A stretch of DNA of 64,000 bases from Pelodera strongyloides. Lineage: Eukaryota > Nematoda > Chromadorea > Rhabditida > Rhabditidae. The position numbers were made by a program, and so were the translations under genes. The stretch spans positions 16,799 through 80,798 of the forward strand of contig JAANDG010000644.1 in the NCBI GenBank assembly GCA_036852015.1. The letters run 5' to 3'. Shown piece by piece: positions 54,476 to 64,000 of the stretch (position 1 is its first letter; the number at the start of each line of letters is the position of its first letter). The notes under the pieces were generated by a model, which saw only the letters and a list, made by a program, of their open reading frames with translations, searched no databases and was not told where the DNA came from.

Positions 54476-56108
54476 GAATGCACTTCCCTGCAGTCGATTA
54501 TCCTCTTTATTACTAATATTTCTCTTTATATAATCATTGTTACTTTCGTTAGATTTATTGTATTAGGATTTCTGTGTGTTACAACGACGCTCTGTCCCCA
54601 GTGACTCATAATTACTCTGAACCTCGGACGCGCAGCGCAGCAATGTATTTGCGCGGACGCCGAATTGCAGGAGCGCGTCCGCGCAAAAATGTTGCTGCAC
54701 TGCGCGCAAACGGACCACGTGCATGCACAATGCCTGCCCCTCGCACCTTTTTCGCTCTTTTGCGCCCTATTAAAACCATATAAAACCAAATAAAAACCCA
54801 CAAAAAAAGGAATAAATGTTTATTTGCCTTAATAAATAAAGTCTTAACTGACAATATAATAACAATCAAAACATAAATATAGTAACCAAACAAACTTATA
54901 TTCAATGAGGAGCGTATGGTAACAACTAGCAATTATGTAGGAGCCTTAATTGTGCCGGCTGGTGCTAGCAATAAATAAATAAAACAATATGTTACGACAT
55001 ATATAAATAACACCTAAGTAACATATCAAAAAGTGCGTAGCTGCAAGATAAATAAACTCTAACCATAGAACGATAGAAAATATAAAATGCAGAGATTCAA
55101 GGAGTTCGTACAGGGTAACTAGCGCGTTACTAAAGGAAAATAAGGCATCTAATATTACTCATATCAAACATGACCAATAAAAGGCATTAAGGTCCAATGA
55201 TTGCCAGTAGTCAATGGGGCAATATAAATCCTCTTCCTACTTGTGCAACTCAGATCAGAGTATACAACTATAGAAAATAGATTCGATGTATAAATGTAGG
55301 GAGTAAAATAACAAACCAGTAATGTTACTATTACTAGGATGAGACTAGCATTCCACTAATGTATGGATTAACAGGGAAGATGTCGTAGCAGACCAATCTG
55401 ATAAGAACTGTAATAAGCAGCAATCTGCTAATAAGCTCCGGATGCACATTATACTGATGCTATTTAATAAATGAGTATGAGTCTAGCAAATACAAATTAG
55501 TGCTAAATTAACAATTCATAGGACGAAATAGTCAAATGATTTTGATGTAGCGGGGACAAGTCAAGTGGCTCGACTTTAATAAAATCGCTAATAAAACAAT
55601 GCAATTTTTAATCACCAAGCGCTCACAACAAGTCAGGAGTGACAAGGTTTGTTGAGCAGCTCGGAAACCTCCATTATTGCTCCTCGAACGGACTCCAACC
55701 GCATCCCAGTGAGAGATTACAACGCCCATTCCCCATTCAGGATTCAGGAGTTTTATTCCAGTTTCACAGCCATCCACGGTCAAAAACTTCGCAACTAATC
55801 CTGAAAATAGAAACACTACTTAATTACACAAAATTACACAACTTAATTACTGCTTCTCTTATTTATTGGCATCCAGTAGAGTATCTAGTGATTCTCAGTT
55901 ATTACATAAGCTAAGGTCTACATAATCTCATAAGCTACTACAAAGGCTACATACAAATACATTTAAATACTATTATAATAGGGCTTATTACCTGATGGAT
56001 GTAGATTGCACTCGTCTCCAACAAAGGGATTTTGCGACCTAAATTGAATTCATTATCGCTCAACATAATGGCTTTTAACGGAAATATTTTGCACAAATTC
56101 GACTCGGC

Positions 56109-56651
56109 TTAAAGGAAGGCAGTCACTTCAAAATCAACTTTTTTATTCGATTTTTATTAAATGCAAGCAGATTTTTGTCGAGGCGATTTACATTTTCACG
56201 TTTCATAGTTATTCATTGTGGTATTGCCTCGACAAAACTTGTGCGACATTTTATGTTCGTAATAAATGTTATGTTATGTTATGTTATTTATAAAACAATA
56301 TGCAGCCCATAAAAATCCACATAAAATGGAACTCAGGGAGAGAAATCAATGAGAATGAGTTTTGATAAATGACCGACGCCGGTTATATGCAATTGCCAGG
56401 GGTACTTGGAGAGTGAACAGCCTGCAGTGTTACACCTGGCGCGTGGTTTATCACTGCAGGGTATTTATTATGAAACTCTATACAGGCAATTATAAACTAC
56501 GGTATATAAGTAAAAGTCATAAACAGGGATTTCTCTCCCTGAGTTCGTTTTGCCGTACTTTGGCGCTGGAATCGTCGTTTTCTTCACATACTTGAACAAT
56601 TAATGAAAAGCGAATAAAAAATACGAATTTGTAGTGACTGCGATCCTTTAA
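56109..56651. mobile_element. TTAA-flanked MITE, 'AGGATCGCAG' family, copy 2
   Basis: Left TTAA-AGGAAGGCAGTCACTTCAAA and right TTTGTAGTGACTGCGATCCT-TTAA are inverted copies, about 543 bp apart. The subterminal GTAGTGACTGCGATCCT matches the element at 23214-23732. The (ATGTT)n-tailed repeat inside is probably a nested insertion. Confidence 0.7.
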
Positions 56652-57638
56652 GTTGTACGCAAAAACAATTTATGAATTTAGATACCTAATAACAACATAC
56701 AGCAGGATATACCATACCTAAACCATTTCATTGATCCATCCGAGCAGGTATTCTGGAAACCCAATTCTTGGGCAGCACCTGCAGCGATTTTTGAAGCCAC
56801 AATTCAACCTAAAATTCTGAGAATGCAAAAGCTCACCATTTTATCCCCCCGAGGAACTGATCTGACCATCTGACTGCTCACTGGGGAGATAGAAAATAGC
56901 ATTCTAAAGCGAGAGTAACAAGACAAAAGACAGTATTTCCCTATCAGGGAATCATTTTCCCTATCGGTGAATATAACCCTTGCAGCTGGCATAAAGAAAC
57001 ACATAACGATGGGGGAAACGCTTGAATAAACATCTATTTGAATACATACAGAAGACTGTACTGCCTGAAAACTACATAAGTAAAAAGGGCGACATGCTAC
57101 AGAAAAAACGCTACCTGGACGTCAGAAGTTGTGCAATCGCCTAAAGAATGGGGGACCTGTGATGTCCATTGAAACCTGGAACATTTGTGGCTGCAGAAAT
57201 AAATAACAAATAAGCAGTGATACGACAGGGCTTATGGCGTCTCATATCCAAACAAAAAGGACAAAACCGGCACTCGCTTGCTAAAAACCGTCACACCTTA
57301 CATTTTAGAGCTTCTTATGCACCAAGTAGTAACATTTGCTTATTAAATAATTACACATTGCAACACTTGATTTTATATGCCTTTATATTGAACAAACTAT
57401 AAGACATACTTACTTGAAAATGCACTGTGGTGCATTCGAAATGCCGATCGAGGAACCAGTCCGTCGATAATGAGAAGACATCTACTTACAATTTTTTGTA
57501 CAACACAAAAAGTGGTTATGAGCGCATTCGGGCAATATTCGTCACCATAAGCTGGAACAATTGACTGTAACTTTAATGCCCTTTCTTGTGTAACGCGGAT
57601 AGACTCCGCCCACTTTATTCTAATTTACCATTTTAGCT

Positions 57639-57905
57639 TATGGGGTTTGCAAGTATGCCAAAAACCGCGAGTTTTCCTTGCAAGTATCAATTCGCAAAAT
57701 CGTGTGCTTTTTACACCAATTTACCGTAACTTTGACACATCCACACTATAGAAAATCCGCCAACAAAGCAAATCATTTGTCGGACAAATGGTCCCGTGGC
57801 GATCGGTCGTAAAAACTGCCTGTAGATATGTTCGTGTAGTGCCAAGATACGGTAAATTTTTGGATACTTGCAAGGAAAATCGGGCATACTTGCAAACCCC
57901 ATTAT
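57639..57905. mobile_element. TIR element with TTA-type border
   Basis: Left TGGGGTTTGCAAGTATGCC and right GGCATACTTGCAAACCCCA are perfect inverted repeats, with a second inverted pair just inside (TTTTCCTTGCAAGTATC). TTA precedes the left end and follows the right end, a possible 3-bp target duplication. Confidence 0.7.
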
Positions 57906-58117
57906 CATTTGAACTGGTACGTTTGCTCTGTATTATCGTTCCTCGACAGATTATGATGTAGCTTCCAATATGTATACGTTGTTCGTCTCTCAATTATTAT
58001 GATGCTTCTTCCTATTATAAACTATTTATCGCCACATTCTACACTGAACTAACGGTTTTGCGTCAGTTCAATCAATTATCAATCAATATCTAAACTCTTC
58101 TAATAGTACGTTTGAAG

Positions 58118-58226
58118 TTCATTGGAATAGCAAAAACGTGGAGTCGGGTGGGGCAGTGGGCTAAGGAGCCGTCTCGTTCAGCACAGGTAGTGCGGCCCGT
58201 CAGTTCGATTCCTGCACCGTGCAGAT
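58118..58226 (+). mobile_element. tRNA-derived SINE, copy 3
   Basis: Same head as the other two copies: TTCATTGGAATAGCAAAAAC, GGTGGGGCAGTGGGCTAAGG (A-box) and GTCAGTTCGATTCC (B-box). This copy keeps the A-box that is shortened in copy 2. Confidence 0.65.
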
Positions 58227-58339
58227 AAAACTTTCTCATTAGAGTACTGTAGTATAATGAGCTCTAGATCTATTATTGAAGTTGGTGTCGTTGTAGCGTA
58301 CGGTACAGCGGGTATAATTTCAAAAACAGCTCGTATTGG

Positions 58340-58510
<171 letters not shown>

Positions 58511-58817
58511 TTACATTCCCTCATTGTTCGTATTTTGTTTTCTTGCTGTTTGTCTTGCGGGTATAAAAACCAACCTTTTCGTCTTCCTGCTCTTCCGAGC
58601 ACTTTAGTTTGCATGTTTTTTTTATGTGTGAATAAAGTATTTATGTATCCATACAGTGCGCGTCATAAGTTTCCGGGCACCCAAAAAAAAACGTGTTTCT
58701 GCTTGGTTTGAAGGAGATCTAATGCAGCCACTAAACTTTATGTGCAGAGAAGCCAACAACGAAGTTAAAATGGACAAAGACGATTTGCGTTGCAAAATAA
58801 TCGAATGAAAATTGCCA

Positions 58818-59119
58818 TTAAAGGGATGGGGCCACTTCAAATCACCCCCTTTGATTATTTTTGATATACGTAGTTGACCAAATAAAAATCACAATCGGTA
58901 CAAAAAGTTTCCAAATTAAGGATTCCGGAGTTTTTACATTTTTTAGTTTTTTTTTGTTACAAATATTTTGAGATTCATATCAAGTCTATCCAACATCAGC
59001 AGACTACAAACTCTGGGATCCTTAATTTGGAAACTTTTTGTACTGATTGCGATTTTTATTTGGTGAGCTACACATCTCAAAAATAAACAATGGGGTGATT
59101 TGAAGCCCCATCCCTTTAA
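58818..59119. mobile_element. TTAA-flanked MITE, 'AGGGATGGGGCC' family, copy 2
   Basis: Duplicate of 46067-46363. Its right TIR (GGCTTCAAATC reversed; GCCCCATCCCT-TTAA) is the cleaner of the two. Confidence 0.8.
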
Positions 59120-60662
59120 ATTAGGGCCTTTTTCGACTGCTCCTTTCATCAAGGGCTGGTTTTACATCATGTTTATTGTAAAAAGAAATGTCAGCAAAAG
59201 CGATAATGAATTGCTTTCTTGATTGGGACTGTTTTTGCTTTGTTTTTGCCTTGATTGAGACTGATCTGTGTGACAGACGGACACAAATATGTTGCGATGC
59301 CAAATCCCGTACTTATCTGTTGTTGGTGAAACCCACCAAAAAGCGTGTTGCAGCGCACTTCAGTCATAAAATCATTGTACACTTTTGATGGTCAAAAATT
59401 TATGACAGAAGTAAATGTTGGTGAAGCGGCCTCGGTGTGGTTCAGGTCAAATGATCATGGTTGATGATTACGTTGCATATTGCGGAAGTATAATTTACAT
59501 TGTAGTAAAATATACTAGAGATGGTTTGCGTTTTGTTTCCCAAATAGCATTATTTATATAAATAATTCAAATTCAAAATAATTTTTATAGATTTAAATTC
59601 AAAAAATTTTCTCGCTGATTTCGTGCGTATTCTTGTGTCCGGTTTTATTGTGATACAGTTACACCGAGGAGTTCTTATTTTGATTTGGTTGATCTACGCA
59701 TTATTGGTGTGCTTTATGCTTTAAAAGCCATTTGCTGCTCTGCTATGTTTTATTGTAGCACATAAGGTTGCCTGCGGGTGGAGGGTGTTCACTGTGCTAG
59801 TTTTTGCGTATATGTTGTAATAGGTTTATTTTTACCTAAACCCACTCATATTTGTAAAACTTGAAATGCCTGATGCCATTACCTGCATATATACATTACG
59901 CTTGTTTTCCATTGTTTTATTTTTTATTATCAAATTACCTGTTTGCTAATCAACCACAACACGACGAGCTATATACTATTTCTTTTCATCAGTTCATTGT
60001 GATACACAACCTGTGACACTCTGCTATGCTATGGTGTTCTTTAAAAAAAAATTAATATTCGTTAACAATATTTTCGCGACAGGATCAGGCTCCTCACGAG
60101 TGGATAATTGCGCTCACGAGTGGCTGAGCTGTGCGACTGGGACGGGTTACTGACCAAAACTGATTATTATTTGAAACCAGACGGCTATCGCCGCCTGAGG
60201 CGACTTACATGGAAAAATGATTGGTTTAGCTTGGACATACTTATATTCAAAGTTTCAAACGTATCATAAGAAATTCACTTAATAGGAAACAATTGCATAT
60301 GCATAGATATTGAGCTGCGAAACTCTTTTTATACCCGACAGGAAATTTGCTTTTCGTAACGCACATCGGTATGCAAATTATAGGCTACAGTTACTCTTTT
60401 ATATAATAAAGTAAAGTAAAGTGTAATAAAGATTGTCCGATATATGGAGCAGGAGAAAAGTTTATTCGTTCATTTCACATTGACATTTCGTACAATGGTT
60501 GACGCGATATGTTCTCACTTTCGAATGAGTTTAGCCAATGTCCATCGTTAGCGTGTTCTTATTTTTAATAAGGTCTCGGTTTTTCAAAGTCCATTTCAAA
60601 GGGTCAATATATATCTCTGCTACTTTTACGCTCAGGTATGTTTTTATCTGTAAATTGTTTTC

Positions 60663-61050
60663 TTAAAGCGTATTACCGGTCGGTCTCAACAAAAAAATAC
60701 AAAAGAGGAGGAGTAAACAACCGTGCTCTGACCACCTTTTTCAAACCGTGTGTTTTTGGACTTTTACTAGCCAAATTCGAAATATTTTGTCAACATTTCG
60801 TCATTTGGATGCTTCGGAGTGTGTGATCATTTGAAAAGGCCATCCTTCGATTTTTCCGGGGTCGTGCTAGTATTAAAATCGGCAAATCGCCGGAAGCGAA
60901 TTTTCCAATACAAAATCGCAAAAAATGGTTGTTTGAGAACATTTTTATGCAATGCACTTATATGTTTGTGTTTTATGTTTATTTTCGTTTATAACGTTTT
61001 TCAAACTATTTTTGGTGAAAAAACCCAAACCGGGTGGTATTTCGCTTTAA
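60663..61050. mobile_element. TTAA-flanked MITE, long 'AGCG..ACCGG' variant, copy 2
   Basis: Duplicate of 47911-48304, with TTAA at both ends and the same TIRs, slightly shorter. Confidence 0.7.
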
Positions 61051-61627
61051 ATAACGTTAGTATTACGCATAAGCTACCTTTAATGCTTGTACCCCTGTTC
61101 GCCTGTTCGTCTATTTCTATGCGTTGATTGCATGATCACTTCTCTGTCAAAGTATTCCCAGGATATTCTGGTGTGTGAAAGCCCTAATATTTAACTGCCT
61201 CTTCTTTGAGTCTAAGCTCTAAAGCTCTCAGTATTGCCAATGCCTATTAGAAATCACGCCCATGCTGATGGTTCTCCGCCAAACAAAAAAAGTTTCGAAT
61301 TAGTGTTCCAGGCATACATTGCGGATGGTTCTTATTCTTAAGAAGGTGAGCTGATGGACGGTTTGAATTGTTTTTGAACTGCGTTTACTTTTTTGTGGCA
61401 GTTCCTGTGGCAATAGCAATGGAATTGCCAGAAATAGCAAGCCATATAAGGAGAGCTCCTTGTACATGTATTTTATTTAGAATTATCTTATCTTCCCTAT
61501 TATAATTACTTTTACTGCTTTATAACTAAAACGTTGCTAGAATATTGAGGCCGTTTTTGTGACCATTTTCCAGCAGCTTCATTTCGACTAAAACATTATT
61601 GAAACTACTAAATTGGAAGATTCGATT

Positions 61628-61673
61628 ATGAAAAATTCTGCATTGAAATCACCGTTCACCGAGACAAAGGAAG
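61628..61673 (+). CDS. oac first exon, upstream copy (possible alternative first exon of oac-III)
   Basis: ATG, frame MKNSALKSPFTETKE, donor G|GTTGGG. It is the same as the orphan exon at 48898 and 1.08 kb upstream of the oac-III first exon. It could splice in phase to the exon 2 at 63088, giving an alternative N-terminus, or it may be a dead duplicate. Sequence cannot decide. Confidence 0.5.
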
Positions 61674-61699
61674 GTTGGGATAGGCTAAAGTTAGGACTT

Positions 61700-62710
61700 A
61701 GGCCCGCTATTTGCTTGATTCTTTTTTTGTATGGTTGTATGACGTACGTTACGCTCAAGATAAGTTGGTTTGATGGTCATGTATCGATCGTGGTTCATGC
61801 TGTAAATAGACGCAGTTAACTTTTCGGTTTAAACATTTTTTTTATCTTAAACTAAAACCTGGAAATGAAGGGCTTCGATATTCAAAAATTGTATTCTGCT
61901 TTTGTGCGTACAGGGAAAGAACGCTTTCGGGTAGCTTACTAATGTAAGGCTCCTAGCTCATACATACCACGTTTACTTTTCCTACTAGATTGTTGCAGGG
62001 TATGGTTAGTTTGTTCTTATTGCGCGGGTAATGTCCCTGTTTTTTCAAAGTCCATTTCTGACAAAGGGACGATAATATTTATGCTGAAACACCTACTACA
62101 ATATTTTTCACATACTCTGCTCTGATCGTGGCAGCACTCTGTTCTATGCGTGATTGCATGTTCACTTCTGTGCCAAAGTATTTTAGGATGCTTTCTGATG
62201 TGCTGAAATGTGCTAAATGATGTGCTAATCTAACATTTGACTATCTCTCTTTTGAGTCTAATGGTCTAAAGCTAGACCATTAGACTTTAAAGCTAGTCCA
62301 TAAGTCCCTGGATTGCCTATGCCCATTAGAAATCACGTTTAGTGTGGTTCTCCGCCAAACAAAAAAAAAAGTTTCGAACTAGCGACAGCCCGTAAAGTAG
62401 ACGCATAAATTGCGGATGTTTCTTGTTTTTATGATTGTGAGCTGATGGATGTTTTGAATTGTTTTTGAACTTTACTTTTTTGTGACAGTTCCCTGCGGCA
62501 ATGGATTTGCCAACAATAACAATATAGCTATATAAGGGAAGTTCCTACTTGCACTCAATGGTTCTGTATCTTGGCTTTCCGATTATTCCTACTGATTTAT
62601 AAATAAAACGTTCGTAGAATGAAATGTTGAGGCTGTTTTTTGTGACCATTTTCCAGCGGCTTCATTTCGACTAAAACATTATTGAAACGACTAAATTGGG
62701 AGACTCAATT
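61700..62710. other. Diverged tandem copy of the oac exon 1 upstream region
   Basis: From about 62030 the order CAAAGTCCATTTC, TCTATGCGTGATTGCATG, GTGGTTCTCCGCCAAAC, CATTTTCCAGCGGCTTCATT repeats what precedes exon 1 at 61628 (60590-61620). The region is therefore a promoter/5'-flank duplication of about 1 kb. No other gene is seen. Confidence 0.6.
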
Positions 62711-63525
62711 ATGAAAAGTTCTGTATTGAAATCACCGTTCACCGAGACAAAAGAAGGTTGGGATATGCTAAAGTTGCGACCGATGTTTGCTTGATTCTTT
62801 TGTTTGTATGGTTGTATGAGGTACGTTACGCTCAGGATACTTCACACACCATAGTATAAACCAGTTTAAACGGTCTGCAAAGTATTATTCTGCATTTTGT
62901 GTGTACAGGGCAAGAGCGCTTTCGGGCATTTCACTAATGCAAAGCTCATAGCTTATACATTCCATGTTTACTTTTCCTACTGTAGATTGTTGCGGGTATC
63001 CACCACGTTGGTCCACAGTGACTCGGATGAGTATACTTGATTATTGAACGTTTCTGCCAGAAAATCCAGATTTACGTTTTGTTTCAGGATTTCGTCAGGA
63101 TATACAAGGCCTTCGAGGAATAGCCATCACTGCAGTTTTAACCTATCACTTTTTGCCAAAATATGTCCCTTACGGGTTTCTTGGCGTTGACATGTAAGTA
63201 TTACGCTCAAGGAGACATAGAGAAAGACGAGGCAATAGAGGGGTAGAAGTGAGAGGAAGAGAGATAAAGAGAGAGATAGATAGAAGTGCCGCGATAACAT
63301 TTCGGAGTAATTGCGGCGTAAAAATGATGCTAGCGAAAGGCATTATACATGCTTTTTTCGAGCTTTGCCGCAGGAAAGTTGGGGCTTGGAGTTGTGCCAA
63401 AAAATGCAACGAGCCCTTTTCATATATGCAAATCTCAATTGGGCTGATTCCTTTTTGAAATGTAACAGAAACAACAGAAAATAAAGATCCGAGACATAGA
63501 CAGGGAGCGAGAGAGATAAACAGAG

Positions 63526-63566
<41 letters not shown>

Positions 63567-63743
63567 ACAACACGAGGAGGAAGATTATCTAAGGTTCTTC
63601 CAGGTTCTTCGTGATTTCTGGATATTTAATATCAATGATTCTCACATCTACATCTCGTCTGGATTTCGCCGCACTCTTGAATTTTTATATGAGAAGAATT
63701 AAAAGGATTGTGCCACTGTACTATATCGTGTTTGGATCGGCAG
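62711..63743 (+). CDS. oac-III: O-acyltransferase, first three exons, runs off the window
   Basis: Exons 62711-62756 (MKSSVLKSPFTETKE), 63088-63193 and 63604-63743 match exons 1-3 of oac-I and oac-II in length and phase. They encode the start of the acyltransferase-3 domain: FRQDIQGLRG, a first membrane helix with LTYHFLP (likely conserved His), FFVISGYLI and MRRIKRIVPLYY. The exon 3 donor is GCAG|GTAATA. Exon 4 is not seen in the remaining 250 bp, so the gene continues to the right. Intron 2 has a GA microsatellite (63529-63558). Confidence 0.85.
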
Positions 63744-64000
63744 GTAATATTCAATTGATGCTGTGGGAACGCAATTATGATTATGGAAATGTAAATACCC
63801 CAAATTATTTGATATATACTCATGAAGAATACCCGGCCTGCACTAGGTCACACTAGGTGTTTAGTTGTATGAAGTTCTCTTTCTAGCAAAGCATTGCGAT
63901 TTTTATAATCAGCCATATCCGCATACCCAATTGGAGCTCAGTATTGCACTAAACGTTTTTTTTAAATACAAATGAAAATATAATTTTTTTTTTATAAAAA

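Larger units (their letters stand above)
54476..58075. other. Gene-free stretch in the inserted block
   Basis: No exon is supported. It contains a GC-rich partial palindrome at 54622-54709 (GCGCAGCGCAGCAATG against TTGCTGCACTGCGCGC), related in style to the elements at 3976 and 5468; a TTAA MITE (56109-56651) with a retroposon-like repeat inside (about 56185-56287); and a TIR element at 57639-57905. The region 54800-56100 looks like plain AT-rich intergenic DNA. Confidence 0.45.

Overview
The window looks like a rhabditid-type nematode chromosome. It is AT-rich, its coding exons are small, nearly every acceptor reads TTTTCAG/TTTCAG, and the main gene family is the nematode-expanded O-acyltransferase (acyltransferase-3 plus SGNH) family, called 'oac' in Caenorhabditis. 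The species cannot be named from sequence alone. All exon models below were made by hand from reading frame, GT/AG signals, phase agreement and comparison between paralogues in the window. No database search was possible.

Layout. (1) About 1.5-16.1 kb, minus strand: many small exons form two related gene models. Gene A (1477-8842) reads through to a stop codon. Gene B (about 13.5-16.1 kb) is a paralogous exon series. Both encode charged, Lys/Glu/Ala/Ser-rich and probably nuclear disordered proteins, and their exon order and intron phases match. (2) 16.1-24 kb: no intact gene. It holds TTAA-flanked MITEs, a broken Penelope-like retroelement between inverted terminal repeats (17.66-19.15 kb), tRNA-like sequences and simple repeats. 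(3) 24.1-35.8 kb, plus strand: an apparently intact 15-exon O-acyltransferase gene (oac-I, 712 codons). Intron 4 carries a full-length Ty3/gypsy retrotransposon with seemingly identical 293-bp LTRs and a CCCCC target duplication. (4) 38.8-45.5 kb: a second 15-exon gene (oac-II). Its exon 9 is split by a 454-bp TTAA-flanked MITE and its C-terminus runs into a tRNA-derived SINE. (5) 45.4-49.0 and 58.1-61.7 kb: two copies of a 3.6-kb segmental duplication carrying the end of an oac gene, its downstream repeats and the first exon of the next oac gene. They flank a 9.1-kb block with an intact but unrecognised 8-exon minus-strand gene (gene C, 411 codons), a partial frameshifted copy of it, a small plus-strand gene with a possible Tudor/Agenet-like barrel (gene D), and a chimeric oac pseudogene. 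(6) 62.7 kb to the end: the first three exons of a third oac gene (oac-III), which runs off the window.

The functional theme is a tandem oac cluster: predicted multi-pass membrane acyl-transfer enzymes with a C-terminal SGNH esterase-like domain. The cluster is being reshaped by duplication, insertion and recombination. The rest of the window is a dense collection of small non-autonomous elements. Many have TTAA target duplications and AGGG/AGCG termini, which points to a piggyBac-like mobiliser. Several inverted-repeat elements have a tRNA-like sequence at their centre.
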